Positions 8,563 to 18,826 of a stretch of DNA of 64,000 nt are shown here, piece after piece (the first letter of the stretch is position 1; every line of letters starts with the position of its first letter). The position numbers and the translations under genes are program-made. The notes beneath the pieces were generated by a model, which saw only the letters and a list, made by a program, of their open reading frames with translations, was not told the origin of the DNA and did no database searches. The DNA is from Brucella anthropi ATCC 49188 (lineage in GTDB: Bacteria; Pseudomonadota; Alphaproteobacteria; Rhizobiales; Rhizobiaceae). The stretch spans positions 806,001-870,000 of the forward strand of contig NC_009667.1 in NCBI RefSeq assembly GCF_000017405.1, given 5' to 3'.

Positions 8563-8587
8563 GAGCCCCTGCGGGCCCTTTGATTTT
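8563..8587 (+). terminator. Terminator of the SMP-30 gene
   Basis: The stem AAGAGCCC / GGGCCCTT (one mismatch) with loop CTGC is followed by TGATTTT. Confidence 0.6.
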
Positions 8588-8638
8588 AGAGCATAATCCG
8601 ACCGAAGTGAAACGAGGATCGATAAGATTATGCTTAAA
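8584..8638. repeat. Short palindromic intergenic repeat, GCATAATC type
   Basis: TTTTAGAGCATAATC at the left and GATTATGCTTAAAA at the right are inverted copies, with a one-base bulge, enclosing 27 nt. Size and ends resemble other repeats in this window (9007, 38614, 61041). Confidence 0.55.
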
Positions 8639-8648
8639 ATATAATAGG

Positions 8649-8687
8649 TTAGAGTTCCGATCAGATCCTATCTGATCGGAACTCTAA
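8649..8687. repeat. 18-bp perfect hairpin overlapping a stop codon
   Basis: The stem TTAGAGTTCCGATCAGAT pairs without mismatch to its inverse around loop CCT. The stop codon TAG of the DUF1330 gene (8684-8686) is inside the right arm. It may also end transcription on the minus strand. Confidence 0.7.
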
Positions 8688-8971
8688 ACGCCTTCGACGA
8701 TGACGATTTCACCATCCGCAACCGTCTGGCGGATCGCCTTCGCCGCCTGATATTCCGGCGAATTATAGCAATCGAGCGCGTGCTGCATGGTTTCGAATTC
8801 GATGATCACGTTGCGGGCGCGACCTTGTCCCTCAACTGCATCAGCCGTGCCGCCACGAGCGATGAAATTTGCACCATAACGTTCAAATGCCGGTTTCGCC
8901 GTTGAAACATAATCCTTGTATCGCTCGGAATCACGGACATCCACACGGGCAATCCAGTAGGCTTTAGTCAT
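8684..8971 (-). CDS. DUF1330 domain-containing protein
   Basis: This 95-residue protein is a dimeric alpha-beta barrel type of the DUF1330 family: it starts MTKAYWIARVDVRDSERYKD, contains FIARGGTADAVEGQGRARN, and VIIEFETMQHALDCYNSPEY. No enzymatic role is established for the family. ATG 8971 is preceded by GGAGGAAG, which decides the start over an ATG 17 codons upstream. The last codon GTT is followed by a TAG supplied by the 8649-8687 hairpin. Confidence 0.9.
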   Translation of the reverse strand: MTKAYWIARVDVRDSERYKDYVSTAKPAFERYGANFIARGGTADAVEGQGRARNVIIEFETMQHALDCYNSPEYQAAKAIRQTVADGEIVIVEGV

Positions 8972-9006
8972 GCTGCTTCCTCCACTAGCTCGTAATCTTT
9001 TCCACC

Positions 9007-9054
9007 GCATTATCCCGCGCAAAACCGCTTCGCACTTTCGCTGGAAATGCTCTA
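9007..9054 (-). repeat. TAGAGCATTTCC repeat, copy 1
   Basis: Read on the minus strand it runs TAGAGCATTTCCAGCGAAAG ... GGATAATGC. The same 45-60 nt sequence recurs at 38614-38676 and 61041-61103 in the same orientation. Its first three bases are the stop codon of pyrF. Confidence 0.75.
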
Positions 9055-9777
9055 GGCAACGGAACGCATTTCATCGAGAATGGCAAGGGCCGCCGCTTTG
9101 CGATCAACCGCGCCGACAATCGGACGGGCAACGACCAGATGGCTGGCTCCGGCCTTCAAGGCATCTGCAGGGGTCATGACCCGTTTCTGGTCACCTTTTT
9201 CCGAACCGGCGAGACGAATGCCCGGCGTGACGATGGCCATATCCGGGCCGACCGCCTGACGGATGGCTGCCGCTTCGACCGCGGAAGCAACAATGCCGCC
9301 CATACCAGCCTCACGCGCCTGAACGGCGCGTTTCAGCACCAGCGTTTCGGCATCGTCAGAATAACCTGCTTCCCGCAGATCGGCATTGTCCATTGAGGTT
9401 AAAACCGTCACGCCCAAGAGGCAGAGGTCCGATCCCTTGGCGGCTTCCACCGCTGCCCGCATCGCTTTCGGATAGGCATGCAGCGTGAGCATGGAAACAC
9501 CCATCTTCGCGACATTCTCAACACCCTTCGCGATGGTGTTGTCGATATCAAGCAGCTTCATGTCGAGGAAGACTTTCTTCTTCGCCGCCACAAGGCTTTT
9601 TGCGAAATCGAGACCACCCGCAAAAACCAGCTGATACCCGATCTTGTAGAAGGAAACAGTGTCGCCCAGCTCTTCGACCGCCTTCTCAGCATCGGCGATG
9701 GTCGGCACGTCGAGGCCCACGATCAAGCGCCCCGATGCTTCCCCGGGCGCTTGATCGCGCAAATCTGTCGTCGTCAT
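9052..9777 (-). CDS. pyrF: Orotidine 5'-phosphate decarboxylase
   Basis: This 241-residue enzyme makes UMP from OMP, the last step of de novo pyrimidine synthesis. The signature is [18 protein letters not shown], which carries the catalytic Lys and Asp residues; [20 protein letters not shown] and [14 protein letters not shown] form the phosphate-binding end of the barrel. It lies upstream of the DUF1330 gene on the same strand, 80 nt away, with a repeat between them. The stop TAG lies in that repeat. Confidence 0.96.
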   Translation of the reverse strand: MTTTDLRDQAPGEASGRLIVGLDVPTIADAEKAVEELGDTVSFYKIGYQLVFAGGLDFAKSLVAAKKKVFLDMKLLDIDNTIAKGVENVAKMGVSMLTLHAYPKAMRAAVEAAKGSDLCLLGVTVLTSMDNADLREAGYSDDAETLVLKRAVQAREAGMGGIVASAVEAAAIRQAVGPDMAIVTPGIRLAGSEKGDQKRVMTPADALKAGASHLVVARPIVGAVDRKAAALAILDEMRSVA

Positions 9778-9840
9778 GAGAGTCTCCGTGGTGATTTTTA
9801 TTCTCTTCGCACAACAGGACCCGTTACGAAAGAGACGGAA

Positions 9841-10419
9841 TCAGCTTTTCGCTTCTTCCACCCGTGCGATGAGGCTGCGGCAGACAGCGGAGAGCATTCT
9901 CGCGCTGCGTTCTTCTTTCAGCGTACCATCGTCATTGAACGCCACCGATGCATGACCGACCGAGCATTGCTCGGTGACAATCTGTACGCCGACATTCATC
10001 AGAACGGCGCGCAGGTGGTAGAGTCCACGCATACCGGCAAACATACCGTCGGAGCTGGAACAGAGGCCGACAGTCAGACCGGCATAAGGCCTGAACGGCC
10101 TGTCTCCGTCCCTTGAAATGCGACTGACCCAATCGATGGTGTTTTTCAGAAGCGGCGGGATCGATGCATTATATTCCGGCGAGCAGATCATCAGACCGTC
10201 CTGTTCCGCAAACAGGCGACCGAGCCGCATGGCGTTCTCGGGAACGCCATGCTCGTTTTCCAGATTCTGATCCATGATCGGCAGCGGATAGTCGGCAAGC
10301 GTGATGCGCGTGACCTGCGCACCTTGCGCCCGTAATTCTTTCTCGGCGGCATCTGCCATATGGCCGGAAAAAGCGCCGATGCGAACTGAACCCGCGAAGA
10401 CGAGAATACGTGCAGTCAT
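9841..10419 (-). CDS. NADPH-dependent FMN reductase family protein
   Basis: The 192-residue flavodoxin-like protein begins ARILVFAGSVRIGAFSGHMA, whose GSxRxxSxN-like loop binds FMN phosphate, and contains LMICSPEYNASIPPLLKNTI, the conserved SPEYN motif of the NADPH-dependent FMN or chromate/quinone reductases. It is likely a soluble homotetramer or dimer reducing flavin or quinone. It is 63 nt upstream of pyrF on the same strand. The gap upstream holds two large palindromic repeats. Confidence 0.92.
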   Translation of the reverse strand: MTARILVFAGSVRIGAFSGHMADAAEKELRAQGAQVTRITLADYPLPIMDQNLENEHGVPENAMRLGRLFAEQDGLMICSPEYNASIPPLLKNTIDWVSRISRDGDRPFRPYAGLTVGLCSSSDGMFAGMRGLYHLRAVLMNVGVQIVTEQCSVGHASVAFNDDGTLKEERSARMLSAVCRSLIARVEEAKS

Positions 10420-10437
10420 GAAAAGCCTCGTGCGAAA

Positions 10438-10515
10438 CTAGTGGATTGAATTTGACGTTTGAATCCCGACTGAATGAGATGCTGTTTCAAACGTCAAATT
10501 CGAAAAATCCACTAG
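10438..10515. repeat. CTAGTGG palindromic element 1 (78 bp)
   Basis: It is bounded by CTAGTGGATT and AATCCACTAG, with inner arms GAATTTGACGTTTGAA and TTTCAAACGTCAAATTC around about 20 nt of loop. It would fold into a long hairpin on either strand. Confidence 0.75.
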
Positions 10516-10528
10516 ATACATAAAGTTA

Positions 10529-10604
10529 CTAGTGGTCTTTGCGATTCCGACATTTGCTCGGCGCTTGTATCAGAGGGACGCAAATGTCGGAATCAGACCA
10601 CTAG
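10529..10604. repeat. CTAGTGG palindromic element 2 (76 bp)
   Basis: Bounded by CTAGTGGTCT and AGACCACTAG, with inner arms GATTCCGACATTTGC and GCAAATGTCGGAATC. It shares only the CTAGTGG ends and architecture with element 1, 13 nt away. The terminal CTAG supplies the stop codon of pmtA. Confidence 0.75.
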
Positions 10605-11200
10605 ACCAAAGGGCTGCGATAAACCCAAAGCTGCGCCGGTGGCACATTGCGCACCACAAAATCATAGTGCTGAACGGTATAATTGCCGCGACCGGCTGGA
10701 ACCGGTGGCAAGGGACCATAGGTGATCTGCATCAGAGGCCGTCCGTGTGGAATGCGCGAAAGCAGGCTTTCCACGAGCTGGATGCGCTTGTCCATCGGGA
10801 AATTGAGCATCGGCACAGCAGAGATGATGCAGTCGAATTTCTGGTCTTTCTTCTCACCCAACGCGCTATCGAGATCGAAGGCATCGCCCTGAATGATGTT
10901 GACCTCCGGAAAGATCGTATTCAAGTGATCCACGAAGTCCTGCGAATATTCGATGGAATAGAGGTCGGCAGGTTTCACGCCCTGTTTCAAGATCGCCTTG
11001 GTAATCACGCCCGTGCCCGGTCCGAGTTCCAGAACCGGAAGGCCGGAACCGGTATCGATGACGCTCGCCATACGGCGCGCGGTAATGGAACTCGTCGGCA
11101 AAATAGCGCCGACCGCTTTCGGCCCGTCTATCCATCCCTTGAAAAAACGGATCTCCTCATCGAACTTAGCGGCCAGTTTCCTGCCGAGCTGTCCTGCCAT
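10601..11200 (-). CDS. pmtA: Phosphatidylethanolamine N-methyltransferase, PmtA type
   Basis: The 199-residue SAM-dependent methyltransferase matches the rhizobial PmtA group: EEIRFFKGWIDGPKAVGAI and LPTSSITARRMASVI precede motif I LELGPGTGVITKAIL, then IEYSQDFVDHL and IIQGDAFDLD. PmtA methylates phosphatidylethanolamine stepwise to phosphatidylcholine at the inner membrane, a lipid important to Brucella envelopes. I prefer ATG 11200, which has GGGAG eight bases upstream, over an ATG at 11215 without one. The TAG stop lies in the palindromic element at 10529-10604. Confidence 0.88.
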   Translation of the reverse strand: MAGQLGRKLAAKFDEEIRFFKGWIDGPKAVGAILPTSSITARRMASVIDTGSGLPVLELGPGTGVITKAILKQGVKPADLYSIEYSQDFVDHLNTIFPEVNIIQGDAFDLDSALGEKKDQKFDCIISAVPMLNFPMDKRIQLVESLLSRIPHGRPLMQITYGPLPPVPAGRGNYTVQHYDFVVRNVPPAQLWVYRSPLV

Positions 11201-11282
11201 TCTTGCTGCTCCCATTGTCGTTATTGGACAAGTTTATGCCGCTTTGAATTCCCTAAGCAAGGCGTGAATAAGGAAAAGAACA

Positions 11283-11308
11283 AAAAAGGGAGCCAAAAAG
11301 CTCCCTTT
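11283..11308 (-). terminator. Terminator of dnaJ
   Basis: AAAGGGAGC / GCTCCCTTT stem with a 6-nt loop; the minus strand then reads TTTTTTG. It starts right at the dnaJ stop codon. Confidence 0.8.
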
Positions 11309-11309
11309 A

Positions 11310-12443
11310 TTATTCACCGATACCTTCAAAGAATTCTTTCATCCTTGAGAAGAACCCCGCTGATTTCGGGCTGTTCTCTTGCGAGGAAAGTTTTTCGAAC
11401 TCTTCCAGCAGTTCACGCTGGCGTTTGGACAGGTTCTGCGGCGTCTCAATGTCGATCTGTATATAAAGATCGCCAACGGCGGCCTGACGCAGAACCGGCA
11501 TGCCCTTGCCCTTGAGGCGGAACTGCTTGCCGTTCTGTGTGCCGTCCGGAACCTTGACCCGCGTCTGCGTGCCATCCAGCGTCGAGACTTCGAACTGACC
11601 ACCAAGGGCTGCCGTCGTCATCGAGATCGGCACCTTGCAATAGAGGTCGGAGCCGTCACGCTGGAAGAACTCGTGCGGTTTGACCGAAAGGAAAATGTAG
11701 AGATCACCTGAAGGGCCACCGCGCATGCCAGCTTCGCCTTCACCGGACAGGCGGATACGGGTGCCATCCTCGATACCTGCCGGAATATTGACCGACAGCG
11801 AACGTTCCTGCGTGACGCGACCCTGGCCATGGCACTTGCCGCAAGGATCCTTGATTATCTGTCCGCGACCGTTACAGGTCGGGCAGGTGCGCTCCACCGA
11901 GAAGAAGCCCTGGGCAGCGCGAACGCGGCCCGAACCGGAACACATGGTACAGGTGGTCGGCTGGGAGCCGGCCTTTGCGCCGGAGCCGGAGCATTCGTCG
12001 CAGGTGATGGATGTCGGAACGCGAATCTGCGCGGTCTTGCCCGCATAGGCTTCCTCCAGCGTCACTTCCATATTGTAGCGAAGATCGGCGCCGCGTTCGC
12101 GTCCGCCATTGGAGCGACGACGACCGCCACCCATCATCTCGCCAAAAATGTCTTCGAAGATATCGGCAAAACCGCCAGAGCCACCAAAACCGTTGCCGAA
12201 ACCGCCGCCCATGCCACCATTTTCAAAGGCTGCGTGGCCGAACCGGTCATAAGCGGCACGCTTCTGCGGATCCTTCAGCGTTTCGTAAGCTTCGCCGATT
12301 TCCTTGAACTTGCGTTCAGCTTCCGGATTGTTCGGATTGCGATCCGGATGGTACTCCATCGCGAGCTTGCGAAAGGCGGTTTTCAGCACCTTATCGTCTG
12401 CCGTTCTTTCAACACCCAGAGCTTCGTAGTAGTCGATCTTCAT
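11310..12443 (-). CDS. dnaJ: Chaperone DnaJ (Hsp40)
   Basis: The 377-residue protein has all type I DnaJ parts: J domain with HPD in MEYHPDRNP (about residue 32), a Gly/Phe-rich linker ([17 protein letters not shown]), four CxxCxGxG zinc repeats ([32 protein letters not shown]), and the C-terminal client domain. It stimulates DnaK ATPase and delivers unfolded clients. It follows dnaK on the same strand, but a strong terminator and a 407-nt gap suggest it can be transcribed separately. Confidence 0.97.
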   Translation of the reverse strand: MKIDYYEALGVERTADDKVLKTAFRKLAMEYHPDRNPNNPEAERKFKEIGEAYETLKDPQKRAAYDRFGHAAFENGGMGGGFGNGFGGSGGFADIFEDIFGEMMGGGRRRSNGGRERGADLRYNMEVTLEEAYAGKTAQIRVPTSITCDECSGSGAKAGSQPTTCTMCSGSGRVRAAQGFFSVERTCPTCNGRGQIIKDPCGKCHGQGRVTQERSLSVNIPAGIEDGTRIRLSGEGEAGMRGGPSGDLYIFLSVKPHEFFQRDGSDLYCKVPISMTTAALGGQFEVSTLDGTQTRVKVPDGTQNGKQFRLKGKGMPVLRQAAVGDLYIQIDIETPQNLSKRQRELLEEFEKLSSQENSPKSAGFFSRMKEFFEGIGE

Positions 12444-12799
12444 CAGTTCGTTATCCCGGCGGCAGGAACGCGCCTTTTGCTTTCACGGACATCGTATCCC
12501 GAAACCGGTCCCCAGATTCGTGCGACACGCCCCAAAGCGTTCAACACTTGTCAGGGGCCAGCGTTTCCAATTGTTCATCTATCGAAGCGCCTTCCGACTC
12601 AATGCGTCAGAGCAGCACTCCGGGTTTCAGCGTCAACACCACTTTGCCCGAAACCGTCTCATGCTTTTCAAGATGTATGCAGGCCAGCGCGATTTTTCAA
12701 ATAGAGGCTGATCTGCCTGATATTTCCATCGGTACTTTCTACCGATACCAGCCAATATGCAGGCTTATACAAAACCTGCGAATATGAACATCTCGAAAA
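12444..12799. other. Long gap between dnaK terminator and dnaJ
   Basis: I find no convincing gene in these 356 nt. It should hold the dnaJ promoter (minus strand). The only clear structure is an inverted repeat ATCGGTA / TACCGAT at 12729-12747. No CTTG-N18-CYTAT heat-shock match like the one ahead of dnaK was found. Confidence 0.4.
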
Positions 12800-12831
12800 T
12801 TGGCAAAAGCCCGGGGCAGAGCCCCGGGCTT
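12800..12831 (-). terminator. Terminator of dnaK
   Basis: An 11-bp stem AAGCCCGGGGC / GCCCCGGGCTT with a 3-nt loop; the minus strand continues TTTTGCC. It lies 19 nt after the dnaK stop. Confidence 0.8.
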
Positions 12832-12850
12832 GAGCGTATAGAGCCTGAAA

Positions 12851-14761
12851 TTACGACTTCTTCTTGTCGTCGTCGATTTCTTCGTAATCGGCGTCGACAA
12901 CATCGTCGTTCGAAGCAGCTTCTTCGCTACCGCCGGCAGAACCGGTTTCAGCAGCCTGAGCGGCCTCATACATGGCCTGACCAAGCTTCATGGAAGCTTC
13001 GGCGAGCGTCTGCGTCTTCGCCTTGATGTCCTCGGCATCGTCGCCTTCAAGCGAAGTCTTGAGGCTTGCGAGAGCATCCTCAATGGCCTTCTTGTCATCA
13101 GCCGAAACCTTGTCACCATATTCGCTCAGCGACTTTTCGGTCGAATGAACGAGGCTTTCGCCCTGGTTCTTGGCTTCCACGGCATCGCGGCGCTTCTTGT
13201 CCGCTTCGGCATTCGCCTCGGCGTCCTTGACCATCTTTTCGATGTCGGCATCACTCAGACCACCGGATGCCTGAATGCGGATCTGATGCTCCTTGCCCGT
13301 GCCCTTGTCCTTGGCCGTCACGTTGACGATACCGTTGGCGTCGATGTCGAAGGTCACTTCGATCTGCGGCACGCCACGCGGTGCGGGCGGAATGCCGACG
13401 AGGTCGAACTGGCCGAGCATCTTGTTGTCGGCAGCCATTTCACGCTCGCCCTGGAAGACGCGGATCGTCACGGCCGACTGGTTGTCTTCGGCGGTGGAGA
13501 AGGTCTGCGACTTCTTGGTCGGGATCGTGGTGTTGCGTTCGATCAGACGGGTGAACACACCGCCCAGCGTTTCGATACCCAGCGAAAGCGGGGTCACGTC
13601 GAGCAGCAGAACGTCCTTGACGTCGCCCTGCAGAACGCCTGCCTGAATTGCCGCGCCCATGGCGACGACTTCATCAGGATTAACGCCCTTGTGCGGCTCC
13701 TTGCCGAAGAAGGCCTTCACGACTTCCTGAATCTTCGGCATGCGGGTCATGCCGCCGACCAGAATCACTTCGTCGATTTCGCCAGCCTTCAGACCGGCAT
13801 CCTTCAGCGCTGCCTTGCAAGGCTCGATGGTGCGCTGAACGAGATCGTCGACCAGGCTTTCGAACTTGGCGCGCGACAGCTTGATGGCAAGATGCTTCGG
13901 ACCGGTCTGGTCGGCCGTGATGAACGGCAGATTGACTTCGGTCTGCTGCGCGGACGACAGTTCGATCTTGGCTTTTTCGGCAGCTTCCTTGAGGCGCTGC
14001 AGAGCGAGCTTGTCGTTCTTGAGGTCGATGCCGCTTTCCTTCTTGAACTCGGCCACGAGGTATTCGACCAGACGCATGTCAAAGTCTTCACCGCCGAGGA
14101 AGGTGTCGCCATTGGTCGACTTCACTTCAAAGACGCCGTCACCGATCTCGAGGATCGACACGTCGAAGGTACCGCCGCCAAGGTCATAAACAGCAATGGT
14201 CTTGCCTTCGTTCTTGTCCAGACCGTAAGCGAGCGCAGCAGCCGTCGGCTCGTTGATGATACGCAGCACTTCAAGACCAGCGATCTTGCCGGCATCCTTG
14301 GTTGCCTGGCGCTGAGCGTCGTTGAAGTAGGCCGGGACGGTGATAACCGCCTGCGTAACCGTTTCGCCGAGATAAGACTCAGCAGTTTCCTTCATCTTCT
14401 GAAGGATCATCGCAGAAACCTGCGACGGGGAATATTTCTTGCCGTGGACTTCAACCCAGGCATCGCCATTGTCGCCCTTGACGATCTGGTATGGGACAAG
14501 GTCCTTGTCCTTGGTAACCATCGGGTCGTCAAAGCGGCGGCCGATCAGGCGCTTGACCGCAAAAATGGTACCTTCCGGATTGGTGACGGCCTGACGCTTG
14601 GCAGGCTGGCCGATAAGACGTTCGTCACTATCCGTGAATGCAACGATCGAAGGGGTTGTACGCGCACCTTCGGCATTTTCGATGACCTTCGCGTTTTTGC
14701 CGTCCATGACGGATACGCAGGAGTTGGTCGTTCCCAGATCGATACCAATTACTTTAGCCAT
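12851..14761 (-). CDS. dnaK: Chaperone DnaK (Hsp70)
   Basis: The 636-residue Hsp70 starts [20 protein letters not shown]. It shows the phosphate-2 motif [20 protein letters not shown], the adenosine motif [17 protein letters not shown], the linker region [18 protein letters not shown], and a C-terminal lid ending in an acidic tail ([15 protein letters not shown]). It folds and refolds proteins with DnaJ and GrpE. ATG 14761 has GGAGAG upstream and gives the conserved start; an ATG four codons earlier is unlikely. An alphaproteobacterial heat-shock promoter lies about 142 nt upstream. Confidence 0.98.
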   Translation of the reverse strand: MAKVIGIDLGTTNSCVSVMDGKNAKVIENAEGARTTPSIVAFTDSDERLIGQPAKRQAVTNPEGTIFAVKRLIGRRFDDPMVTKDKDLVPYQIVKGDNGDAWVEVHGKKYSPSQVSAMILQKMKETAESYLGETVTQAVITVPAYFNDAQRQATKDAGKIAGLEVLRIINEPTAAALAYGLDKNEGKTIAVYDLGGGTFDVSILEIGDGVFEVKSTNGDTFLGGEDFDMRLVEYLVAEFKKESGIDLKNDKLALQRLKEAAEKAKIELSSAQQTEVNLPFITADQTGPKHLAIKLSRAKFESLVDDLVQRTIEPCKAALKDAGLKAGEIDEVILVGGMTRMPKIQEVVKAFFGKEPHKGVNPDEVVAMGAAIQAGVLQGDVKDVLLLDVTPLSLGIETLGGVFTRLIERNTTIPTKKSQTFSTAEDNQSAVTIRVFQGEREMAADNKMLGQFDLVGIPPAPRGVPQIEVTFDIDANGIVNVTAKDKGTGKEHQIRIQASGGLSDADIEKMVKDAEANAEADKKRRDAVEAKNQGESLVHSTEKSLSEYGDKVSADDKKAIEDALASLKTSLEGDDAEDIKAKTQTLAEASMKLGQAMYEAAQAAETGSAGGSEEAASNDDVVDADYEEIDDDKKKS

Positions 14762-14902
14762 ATTTCTCTCCATTCAGCAAACCGCCAAGACCTCTACCGA
14801 GCGTTCCATGGGCGGTTCCTATCGGTTTCACAATGCGCTTTTCACGATGCTTGTCCAGATACCGGACCGGTTTCCAGACGCACATCAATGCCCTGTGCGA
14901 GG

Positions 14903-14934
14903 CGTATATAAGAAACGCGGTTTTTTACTGCAAG
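14903..14934 (-). promoter_or_regulatory. Sigma-32 heat-shock promoter of dnaK
   Basis: On the minus strand CTTG (14934-14931) is followed after exactly 18 nt by CTTATATACG (14912-14903). This fits the alphaproteobacterial heat-shock consensus CTTG-N17/18-CYTATnTnnG at every fixed position. It would give a dnaK leader of roughly 135 nt. Confidence 0.75.
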
Positions 14935-15040
14935 TCACAACAGCCAAGCTGAGGCAGATTCCGCACCCGGAAATACTGACAGGGACCTATCGACGTACAA
15001 AATAGGGGTCGCCGCTGCACTACATAGTGCGCGCCGACCA

Positions 15041-16030
15041 TCATACCATAGCCGATTTGCCGTCTTTTGCCGCTCGGTAGATCGCATCGATGAATTTCTG
15101 GTTCGCCTTCGAGTTTTCAAGCGAGAAAAGCCGCGCATCCTTATCGCCACGCGCAGCACGCACAAAACTCTCGGCCTGAAGCTGATAATGATTGGCGTCA
15201 CCGAACGACCATTCCGTCGCCTTCGTGTGACCGGCATCGAAAAGCGCGATGCTGCCATGACCATATTTGCCGGTATTGAACGGCGCATAGACTTCGATGA
15301 AGCCCTTGTCGCCGTGGAAGACCATCGTCTGTCGAGCGCCAAGTTGCGTGGCGACATAGAAGGTCAGGTCAAAACCGTCGAAACGCGCCGAAACATTGGC
15401 ATAACGGTCGGTGCCGAAGGCCGGATCATATTCGACCGACGCCTGAACCGACACCGGTTCCTGACCGGTAACCATACGGGTTACCACAGTCGGATAGACG
15501 CCAATATCCGGCAGGGCGCCGCCGCCCAGTTCCGGCTGGTTACGCATATTGCCCGGATCGACATTGAAATAGGAAAAAGCGCCCTGCACATGGCGGAGCC
15601 TGCCGATAGCGCCTTCGGCCAGAAGTTCCTGCAGCTTGATCCACTGCGGATGGTAATAGACCATGAAGGCTTCAGCCATCGTAACCTTGTGCTTGTCACG
15701 CGCGGCAATAAGCTGGTCGATATCGTCGGCCTTGAGTGCAATCGGCTTTTCGCAAAGGACATGCTTGCCTGCTTCAGCCGCCTTGAGACTCCATTCGATG
15801 TGCTGCGAGGTCGGCAGCGGTATATAGACGCCGTCGATAGCGTCGCTGGCCAAAAGTTCTTCATAGGAACCGAATGCCAGCGGTGCACCGAAACGGTCGG
15901 CGACGGCGCGTGCCCGCGACAGGTCGCGGCTTGCAATGGCATGAACAACGCCATTTTCGGACGCGCAAAGCGCTGGAATTACCTGCGTGACGCCAATCTT
16001 GGCAGTTGAAAGGATACCCCAACGAAACAT
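15041..16030 (-). CDS. Gfo/Idh/MocA family oxidoreductase
   Basis: This 329-residue protein has an N-terminal Rossmann fold ([20 protein letters not shown]) and the family motif [10 protein letters not shown] near residue 95, whose Lys is catalytic, then a C-terminal alpha/beta dimerisation domain ([15 protein letters not shown]). Such enzymes oxidise or reduce sugars, inositols or dihydrodiols with NAD(P). ATG 16030 is preceded by GAGGG and gives the typical start; an in-frame ATG 13 codons earlier is less likely. No sugar transporter lies nearby to indicate the substrate. Confidence 0.92.
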   Translation of the reverse strand: MFRWGILSTAKIGVTQVIPALCASENGVVHAIASRDLSRARAVADRFGAPLAFGSYEELLASDAIDGVYIPLPTSQHIEWSLKAAEAGKHVLCEKPIALKADDIDQLIAARDKHKVTMAEAFMVYYHPQWIKLQELLAEGAIGRLRHVQGAFSYFNVDPGNMRNQPELGGGALPDIGVYPTVVTRMVTGQEPVSVQASVEYDPAFGTDRYANVSARFDGFDLTFYVATQLGARQTMVFHGDKGFIEVYAPFNTGKYGHGSIALFDAGHTKATEWSFGDANHYQLQAESFVRAARGDKDARLFSLENSKANQKFIDAIYRAAKDGKSAMV

Positions 16031-16065
16031 GCTGTTCCCTCTTTCATTCAAAGCAAGAACCGGGC

Positions 16066-16713
16066 TCATTCCGGCGTGTCCCAGTCCTGAACTCTCAGTT
16101 CCGGCCAGAATTTCAGCGCGCGGGTTGCCTTGATCTCATGCGTTTCGCGGTTATCGATGGCACGATTGGGCCGAATGCGAAATGAAAAAATATCATCAAA
16201 GCCGAATGGAGCGTGGATGAGCAGCCCATCCTCCGTCGCCTCGCCCTCTTTTGCCAGCCGCGCACCCACACAATGGGCAATCGTCGAATAGCGTTCTATC
16301 GATTCGGTCGCAGAGCGAAGCGATGCATAGGGCTGTCCAAAGCGCTTTTCGAACCACAGATGCACCCGCGCCTGATTGCGAATCTGCACCGGAAGCGGAA
16401 AGCCGCGGAAGACGTCAGCCCCGCGGGTGATAACCGCATCCTCTGCTTCCCAGGAAAGATCGCTGCCGTCGAAATAGATAATATCGAGATCCTTGATCCC
16501 ATGCAGAGCCTGTCGCCTAGTCAGTCGATTCCAGATGGTGTTGTAGAGGGCACCGGAGACGAGCCAGAATTTGGATGATTCCCCGCCGAGTTCATGCAGC
16601 CGATGCAGCGCATCCGTCAGCAGCGGGCTTTCCAGAATCATCTGTGAAAAGATATCCCGCTGCCGTGCGAGTGGCAGACCGGCATGACGCAAATGGTTCG
16701 ACGTTGCCTTCAT
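16066..16713 (-). CDS. Nucleotidyltransferase family protein (NTP_transf_6 / DUF925)
   Basis: The 215-residue protein matches the COG3575-type family: [16 protein letters not shown], then [20 protein letters not shown] with the paired Asp residues of a nucleotidyltransferase active site, and [19 protein letters not shown], followed by GARLAKEG. Its substrate is not known. The start overlaps the stop of the LysR gene by ATGA, so it is translated from the regulator's message. A GGGGAG ahead of ATG 16713 supports this start. Confidence 0.85.
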   Translation of the reverse strand: MKATSNHLRHAGLPLARQRDIFSQMILESPLLTDALHRLHELGGESSKFWLVSGALYNTIWNRLTRRQALHGIKDLDIIYFDGSDLSWEAEDAVITRGADVFRGFPLPVQIRNQARVHLWFEKRFGQPYASLRSATESIERYSTIAHCVGARLAKEGEATEDGLLIHAPFGFDDIFSFRIRPNRAIDNRETHEIKATRALKFWPELRVQDWDTPE

Positions 16714-17612
16714 TGACCGCTCCCCGACCCATGGCGATAAAAGTCGATGAATGCGCGCAAGGCCGGGCGCATCTGGCGGCGGCTTGGATAATAGAGATAA
16801 AGCCCGGCGAAAGGCTGGCACCAGTCTTCCAGGACCCGGACAAGACGTCCATTCGCCAATGCATCGTGAACATAGGCTTCGAACAGATAAGCAAGCCCCG
16901 TACCGTTCAGGGCTGCTTCCAGAATAACCCTATCGTCATTGACAATCAGAGGTCCCTCAATGGCTATTTCCTGCACTTCGCCCGCTTTTTCGAACTCCCA
17001 GCGATAGGTTCGCCCGCTCGGAAAACGATGGCGGATACATGCGTGCTGCAAAAGATCGCGCGGTTCGACGGGAGCTGAACGGTTATCGAAATAATTCGGT
17101 GCCGCGACGATTGCCGCACGCACATTGCCGGTCAACCGCGTTGCAATCATATCCGCTTCGAGGCTCTCACCGAGACGCACGCCTGCGTCGAAGCCAGCCG
17201 CTACGATATCGGTGAAGCCATTTTCCACCCGCAGATCGAGTGTAATGTCGGGATAAGCTCTGGCGAATTCGCCCAGACGCGGAGCGATGACAAGTTGCGC
17301 CGCCACATAGGGCGCTGTGATGCGCAGCACCCCGGACGGTCGATCCCGCGAATCGACGGCGGCACCCAAAGCCGCATTGATCTCCTCAAGCGCCGGTGCC
17401 AGCCTCTCCAGCAATTGCCGCCCGGCCTCCGTCGGGGCGACGCTGCGTGTTGTGCGTGCAAGAAGACGCACGCCCAGACTGTCCTCCAGTGTTGCCACCG
17501 CATGGCTGACGGCCGAGGGCGCAATCGCCAGTTCCCGCGCAGCGCCACGGAAACTTCCATGCGCGGCAACGGCGGCTAGAACGGCAAGCTGTGACAGTTG
17601 ACTTCGATTCAT
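16710..17612 (-). CDS. LysR-family transcriptional regulator
   Basis: This 300-residue regulator has the N-terminal winged helix (LSQLAVLAAVAAHGSFRGAA, then VSHAVATLEDSLGVRLLART) and a LysR substrate-binding domain. It is divergent from an aldo/keto reductase gene 188 nt away, which is the usual layout for a regulator and its target, so it may control that gene. Its message also carries the nucleotidyltransferase gene through an ATGA overlap. The co-inducer is unknown. Confidence 0.93.
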   Translation of the reverse strand: MNRSQLSQLAVLAAVAAHGSFRGAARELAIAPSAVSHAVATLEDSLGVRLLARTTRSVAPTEAGRQLLERLAPALEEINAALGAAVDSRDRPSGVLRITAPYVAAQLVIAPRLGEFARAYPDITLDLRVENGFTDIVAAGFDAGVRLGESLEADMIATRLTGNVRAAIVAAPNYFDNRSAPVEPRDLLQHACIRHRFPSGRTYRWEFEKAGEVQEIAIEGPLIVNDDRVILEAALNGTGLAYLFEAYVHDALANGRLVRVLEDWCQPFAGLYLYYPSRRQMRPALRAFIDFYRHGSGSGQ

Positions 17613-17719
17613 TGTTACAAATTACAGAACAAGCCGTGAAAATAAATCGGTATTATCGAACTGATCACCCTGTTTTATGGTTCGCAACATGGTCCCGGGC
17701 TTGGGCGCAGGCAGCTTGA

Positions 17720-18781
<1,062 letters not shown>

Positions 18782-18796
18782 TAAATGCTCCAAATA

Positions 18797-18826
18797 AAAG
18801 GGGAGCCCGTCGGGCTCCCTTTTTTA
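18797..18826. terminator. Bidirectional terminator between aldo/keto reductase and MFS genes
   Basis: GGGAGCCCG / CGGGCTCCC stem flanked by A-run and T-run on both sides (AAAAG ... CTTTTTT). It serves both convergent genes. Confidence 0.85.

Noticed and set aside
12444..12799. Short plus-strand frames between dnaK and dnaJ
   Set aside because: They lack ribosome-binding sites and domain signs, and overlap the expected dnaJ promoter.
13145..14911. A long plus-strand open frame opposite dnaK
   Set aside because: It is the antisense of dnaK codons in a GC-rich gene; its residues show no family and dnaK is certain.
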